DNA of 8,280 bases from contig JASLIH010000667.1 of the NCBI GenBank assembly GCA_030152105.1, positions 1 through 8,280 on the forward strand, in the 5' to 3' direction. How positions within the stretch are numbered: the stretch's first letter is position 1; each line of letters begins with the position of its first letter. This stretch comes from Actinomycetes bacterium. GTDB taxonomy: Bacteria; Actinomycetota; CALGFH01. The translations under genes and the position numbers were made by a program. This document shows positions 5,031-8,280 of this stretch, in pieces. The notes under the pieces are model-generated. The model searched no databases and was not told the DNA's origin. It was given only the letters and a program-made list of their open reading frames with translations.

Positions 5031-7381
5031 TCCGCGAGACCGGCCTCGACCAGCGCCTGCCAGACCTTGTCGGGCCCGATCGGCATCTGGAGCTCGCGCA
5101 CCCCGGCGTGGGCCAGGGCGTCGACGACCGCGTTGACGAACGCCGCCGGAGAGCCGACGGTGGCCGACTCGCCGACCCCCTTGGCCCCGATCGGGTGGTG
5201 GGGCGACGGGGTGGTCGTCTCGCCCAGCTCGAACTTGGGCGTCTCCCACGAGGTCGGGATCAGGTAGTCGGAGAAGTTCGACCCGATGCAGTTGCCCAGC
5301 TCGTCGAAGGTGATCAGCTCCATGGCGGCCATGGCGAACCCCTCGGTGAGCCCGCCCATGATCTGACCCTCGACGATCATCGGGTTGATCCGGACCCCGC
5401 AGTCGTCGACCGCCACCACCCGCTTGACCTTCCACTGCCCGGTCCCCCGGTCGACCTCGACGGCGACCGCGTAGGCCCCGAACGGGTAGGTCATGTTGGG
5501 CGGGTCGTAGTAGGTGACGCCCTCAAGGCCGGCCTCCATCCCCTGGGGATGGTTGGTGTAGGCGGCGAAGGCGGCCTCCTGGATGGTGGTCTGGCGGTCG
5601 GGGGCGCCCCGGACCTGGAACCGGTCGCCGGCCCACTCCAGGTCCTCGGGAGCGACCTCCAGCAGGTGGGCGGCCAGCTCCCTGGCCTTGTCGCGCAGCT
5701 TGCGCGACACCATGGCCGTGGCCGCCCCGGCCGTCGGGGTGCTCCGGGAGGCGTAGGTGCCGAGGCCGTAGGGGGTGTTGTCGGTGTCGCCGTGCTGCAC
5801 CAGGATGTCGGAGGGTGGGATGCCGAGCTCGTTGGCCACGATCTGGGCGAAGGTCGTCTCGTGGCCCTGGCCCTGGGTCTGGACGCCGATCTTGAGGATC
5901 GCCTTGCCGGTCGGGTGGACCCGCAGCTCGGCCGAGTCGAACATCTTCAGGCCGAGGATGTCGTAGTCCTTGCTCGGCCCGGCCCCGACGACCTCGGTGA
6001 AGGTGGCCACCCCGATGCCGAGCAGCTTGCCCTCGTCGCGGGCCTTGGCCTGCTCGGCCTTGAGGTCCTCGTAGCCAAGCATCTCCAGGGCCTTGTCCAG
6101 GGCCCGCTCGTAGTCGCCCGAGTCGTACACGAACCCGGTGGCCGAGGTGTAGGGGAACTGCTCGGGCTGGATGAAGTTCTTGCGGCGCAGCTCGACCGGG
6201 TCGACCCCGAGCTCGTAGGCGGCCGTCTGGACCAGGCGCTCGATGAAGAACGAGGCCTCGGTGACCCGGAACGAGCACCGGTAGGCGACCCCGCCGGGGG
6301 CCTTGTTGGTGTAGGCCCCGTCGGTGACCACGTGGGCCGCCGGGATGTCGTAGGAGCCGGTGACGATGTGGAACAGGCCGGCCCTGAGCTTGCTCGGCTG
6401 GGCGTCGGCGTACGCGTAGCCCTGGTCGGACAGCATGTTGACCCGCAGGCCGAGCATCTTGCCGTCGTTGTTCAGGGCCAGCTCGCCGTTCATGTAGAAG
6501 TCGCGGGCGAACCCGGTCGAGATCAGGTTGCCGGTACGGTCCTCGATCCACTTGACCGGCCGGCCGATCAGCAGCGAGGCCGCGGTGGCGACCACGTAGC
6601 CCGGGTAGACGGGCACCTTGTTGCCGAAGCCGCCGCCGAGGTCGGGCGAGATGATCTGGATCTGGTGCTCGGGCAGCCCGGTGACCAGCGCGAACACCGT
6701 CCGGTGGGCGTGCGGGGCCTGGGAGGTCATGTAGATGGTGACCTTGCCGGTGACCGGGTTGACGTCGGCCACGCAGCCGCAGGTCTCCATCGGGGCCGGG
6801 TGGCAGCGGGGGTAGAAGGTGTCGAAGCTGACCACCCGGTCGGCCTGCTCGAAGGCCCGGTCGGTGGCCTCCTTGTCGCCGGCCTCCCAGTGGTAGACGC
6901 GGTTGTCCTGCTTGTCTTCCTTGTCGTCCCGGATGACCGGGGCGCCAGGCTCGAGGCTCTGCTGCGGGGTGATGACCACCGGCAGCGGGTCGTAGTCGAC
7001 CTCGATCAGCTCGAGGGCGTCGTGGGCCACATAGGGGTCCTCGGCGACCACGCAGGCGACCTCCTGGCCCTGCATGCGCACCTTGTCGGTGGCCAGCACG
7101 GCCTGGGTGTCGCCGGAAAGGGTCGGCATCCAGGCCAGGTTGTGCTGGGCCAGCAGCTCGCCGGTGACGACCGCCACCACCCCGGGGAGGGCCTCGGCGG
7201 CCGAGGTGTCGATCGAGTTGATCCGGGCGTGGGCGACCGGGCTGCGCAGGACCGACATGTACAGCATGCCCGGCAGGTTGATGTCGTCGACGTAGTTGCC
7301 CCTGCCCTGGAGGAAGCGGTCGTCCTCCTTGCGCTTGACGCTCCTGCCCAGCCAGCGCTCGGCCGTGTGCTCTTCGGTCAT
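5027..7381 (-). CDS. coxL: Aerobic (form I) carbon monoxide dehydrogenase, large molybdenum subunit
   Basis: This is the 784-residue catalytic subunit of molybdenum CO dehydrogenase, which oxidises CO plus water to CO2, two protons and two electrons. It is close in length to the well-studied Oligotropha enzyme. The decisive feature is the active-site loop VAYRCSFR (365-372), whose Cys369 would carry the copper of the Mo-S-Cu centre. This AYRCSFR form marks form I enzymes; form II homologues carry AYRGAGR. Other cofactor and substrate motifs are GGGFGNK (249-255), GAGPSKDYDI (466-475), QTQGQGHETT (501-510), YGLGTYASRSTPTAGAATA (538-556) and IGAKGVGES (731-739), in which Glu738 is the expected catalytic base. 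No stop or frameshift interrupts it. The ATG at 7381 is preceded by GGGAGG with five-base spacing, overlapping the coxS stop. The protein acts as the L part of an (LMS)2 complex, probably at the inner face of the membrane. Confidence 0.97.
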   Translation of the reverse strand: MTEEHTAERWLGRSVKRKEDDRFLQGRGNYVDDINLPGMLYMSVLRSPVAHARINSIDTSAAEALPGVVAVVTGELLAQHNLAWMPTLSGDTQAVLATDKVRMQGQEVACVVAEDPYVAHDALELIEVDYDPLPVVITPQQSLEPGAPVIRDDKEDKQDNRVYHWEAGDKEATDRAFEQADRVVSFDTFYPRCHPAPMETCGCVADVNPVTGKVTIYMTSQAPHAHRTVFALVTGLPEHQIQIISPDLGGGFGNKVPVYPGYVVATAASLLIGRPVKWIEDRTGNLISTGFARDFYMNGELALNNDGKMLGLRVNMLSDQGYAYADAQPSKLRAGLFHIVTGSYDIPAAHVVTDGAYTNKAPGGVAYRCSFRVTEASFFIERLVQTAAYELGVDPVELRRKNFIQPEQFPYTSATGFVYDSGDYERALDKALEMLGYEDLKAEQAKARDEGKLLGIGVATFTEVVGAGPSKDYDILGLKMFDSAELRVHPTGKAILKIGVQTQGQGHETTFAQIVANELGIPPSDILVQHGDTDNTPYGLGTYASRSTPTAGAATAMVSRKLRDKARELAAHLLEVAPEDLEWAGDRFQVRGAPDRQTTIQEAAFAAYTNHPQGMEAGLEGVTYYDPPNMTYPFGAYAVAVEVDRGTGQWKVKRVVAVDDCGVRINPMIVEGQIMGGLTEGFAMAAMELITFDELGNCIGSNFSDYLIPTSWETPKFELGETTTPSPHHPIGAKGVGESATVGSPAAFVNAVVDALAHAGVRELQMPIGPDKVWQALVEAGLAE

Positions 7382-7386
7382 CTCGG

Positions 7387-7393
7387 CCTCCCT
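7387..7393 (-). promoter_or_regulatory. Shine-Dalgarno sequence for coxL
   Basis: The minus strand reads AGGGAGG here, five bases before ATG 7381-7379, and overlaps the TAG stop of coxS (7394-7392). It is one of the strongest ribosome-binding sites in the window. That fits high expression of the catalytic subunit and fixes its start. Confidence 0.7.
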
Positions 7394-7880
7394 AGCTGGC
7401 GCCGGTGGTGGCGCTGTCGGACTGGAGCTTCCTGGCCGTCCACTGCACCGCGTTGACGATGTTCTGGTAGCCGGTGCAGCGGCAGAGGTTGCCCGACAGG
7501 GCCCAGCGGATCTCCTCCTCGCTGGGGTCGGGGTTCTCCTCCAGCAGGGCCTTGGAGGCGAGCAGCATCCCCGGGGTGCAGAAGCCGCACTGGAGCCCGT
7601 GCTCCTCCTTGAACCCTTCCTGGATCGGGCTGAGCGTCCCCGCGGCGGCCAGGCCCTCGACCGTGGTCACCTCGCGGCCGTCGGCCTGGACGGCGAACAT
7701 GGTGCACGACTTCACCGGTGTCCCGTCCAGCAGCACCGTGCAGGCCCCGCAGCTGGTGGTGTCGCAGCCGACGTGGGTGCCGGTGAGCCGCAGCTTCTCC
7801 CGCAGGAAGTGCACCAGCAGCAGCCTGGCCTCGACCTCGGCCGAGCGCTCCTGCCCGTTGACGACCACGCTGACCTTCAC
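7392..7880 (-). CDS. coxS: Carbon monoxide dehydrogenase small [2Fe-2S] subunit
   Basis: This 162-residue iron-sulfur subunit carries electrons from the molybdenum site to FAD. The N-terminal plant-ferredoxin-like domain binds one [2Fe-2S] cluster through Cys39, Cys44, Cys47 and Cys59 ([16 protein letters not shown] from 38). The C-terminal four-helix domain binds the second through Cys98 and Cys101 (CGFCTPGML) and Cys133 and Cys135 ([13 protein letters not shown]). All eight ligands are present. Length is normal for xanthine-oxidase-family small subunits. The start is GTG 7880-7878, overlapping the coxM stop as GTGA, so translation is probably coupled. The coxM-S-L order matches known aerobic CO dehydrogenase operons. 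On its own the sequence could be any molybdenum hydroxylase small subunit; the adjacent form I CoxL settles the assignment. Confidence 0.95.
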   Translation of the reverse strand: MKVSVVVNGQERSAEVEARLLLVHFLREKLRLTGTHVGCDTTSCGACTVLLDGTPVKSCTMFAVQADGREVTTVEGLAAAGTLSPIQEGFKEEHGLQCGFCTPGMLLASKALLEENPDPSEEEIRWALSGNLCRCTGYQNIVNAVQWTARKLQSDSATTGAS

Positions 7881-8280
7881 CGCGCACCCCCGTCCGGTCC
7901 GCCCGGCTTCTCCTCGAGCTCCTCTATCACCCCGGCCAGCGTGTCCTCGCCGCTGAAGTAGTCCTGGCGCCGGGTGGCCTCCAGGGACGCCTCGTTGGTG
8001 ACCGGCCCCCGCGGACCGGCCTGGACCGGCGCCCCGAGCGACGTGGCGACCGACCGCAGGCCCCGTTCGGTGAACACCTGGACCACCTTCCGCTTGTAGT
8101 CGGCGCTGCCCCGGGTGTCGCTGTAGGGGTGCGCGGCGTGGGCGGCCATCTCGGCCGCCTCGAGGATCACCTCGTCGGTCAGCTCCGAACCGGCCAGCGC
8201 CTCCTCGGCGGCGGTGGCCCGCAGGTTGGTGGGGCCGACGGCGGTCAGGGCGATCCCGGCCCTGCCGACCCTGCCGTCGG
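7877..8280 (-). CDS. coxM: Carbon monoxide dehydrogenase medium FAD subunit, C-terminal part (partial, runs off right edge)
   Basis: Only the last 133 codons lie in the window; the frame is open to the right edge, so the true start and the FAD-binding domain are outside. The visible part is the CO dehydrogenase flavoprotein C-terminal domain: [14 protein letters not shown] (about 8254-8213), a helix ending in [12 protein letters not shown], and [22 protein letters not shown], the usual end of this domain. About 50 residues follow that I do not recognise: a Gly/Pro-rich stretch, then an acidic Glu/Asp segment ([19 protein letters not shown]) and a Gly/Asp end. This extension looks longer than the Oligotropha type. 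The subunit accepts electrons from CoxS on FAD and passes them to the quinone pool. A valine-coding GTG at 8170 is in frame but internal to the conserved domain and is not the start. The stop overlaps coxS by four bases. Promoter and any coxB/C-like genes would lie upstream, beyond the window. Confidence 0.92.
   Translation of the reverse strand, partial: DGRVGRAGIALTAVGPTNLRATAAEEALAGSELTDEVILEAAEMAAHAAHPYSDTRGSADYKRKVVQVFTERGLRSVATSLGAPVQAGPRGPVTNEASLEATRRQDYFSGEDTLAGVIEELEEKPGGPDGGAR

Noticed and set aside
4115..7456. A 1113-codon open frame on the plus strand
   Set aside because: It lies opposite coxL and the XdhC-like gene, which have clear family motifs. Its product is a repetitive Gly/Val/Asp/Arg/His mix with no domain, the usual antisense shadow of GC-biased codons.

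Overview
This window is very GC-rich and looks like an actinobacterial (Actinomycetota) chromosome, or possibly a related GC-rich soil lineage such as Chloroflexota. The grounds are G/C-dominated third codon positions, frequent GTG starts, ATGA/GTGA stop-start overlaps, a DUF664-type DinB protein, and a membrane sensor of a type typical of actinobacterial histidine kinases. The taxon is inferred. Every supported gene is on the minus strand, so transcription runs from high to low coordinates, and neighbouring genes almost touch.

In transcription order the window holds: the C-terminal end of a molybdenum CO dehydrogenase FAD subunit (coxM, cut by the right edge); the [2Fe-2S] subunit (coxS, 7392-7880); the molybdenum-containing catalytic subunit (coxL, 5027-7381); a CoxF/XdhC-family maturation protein with a YHS-like cysteine domain at its C-terminus (4091-5014); a DUF664/DinB-family protein (3585-4094); a CtBP-like D-2-hydroxyacid dehydrogenase (2616-3581); a possible 15-codon mini-ORF (2572-2619); a KDPG aldolase (1925-2575); a 2-keto-3-deoxygluconate kinase (978-1928); and the membrane N-terminus of a probable sensor histidine kinase, which runs off the left edge.

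The cox genes encode a complete form I aerobic CO dehydrogenase core as far as visible. CoxL carries the AYRCSFR active-site loop, which separates true CO dehydrogenases from form II homologues, and the GVGE catalytic glutamate. The enzyme oxidises CO with water to CO2 and passes electrons from Mo/Cu through two [2Fe-2S] clusters to FAD. The XdhC-like protein is expected to assist cofactor maturation.

The second half encodes a short sugar-acid route. KDG kinase makes KDPG, and the aldolase splits it into pyruvate and glyceraldehyde 3-phosphate. The nearby hydroxyacid dehydrogenase may supply or drain a 2-keto acid. No sugar-acid dehydratase is visible.

The main unusual point is that the CO dehydrogenase genes and the KDG/KDPG genes form one tightly spaced run with no visible promoter or terminator between them. 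This suggests co-expression of CO oxidation with sugar-acid catabolism. Secondary curiosities are the XdhC-YHS fusion, a mini-ORF bracketed by ATGA overlaps, a duplicated stop/start at the coxL-xdhC junction, and a C-terminal tail on CoxM. No mobile elements, CRISPR arrays, tRNAs or rRNAs were seen.
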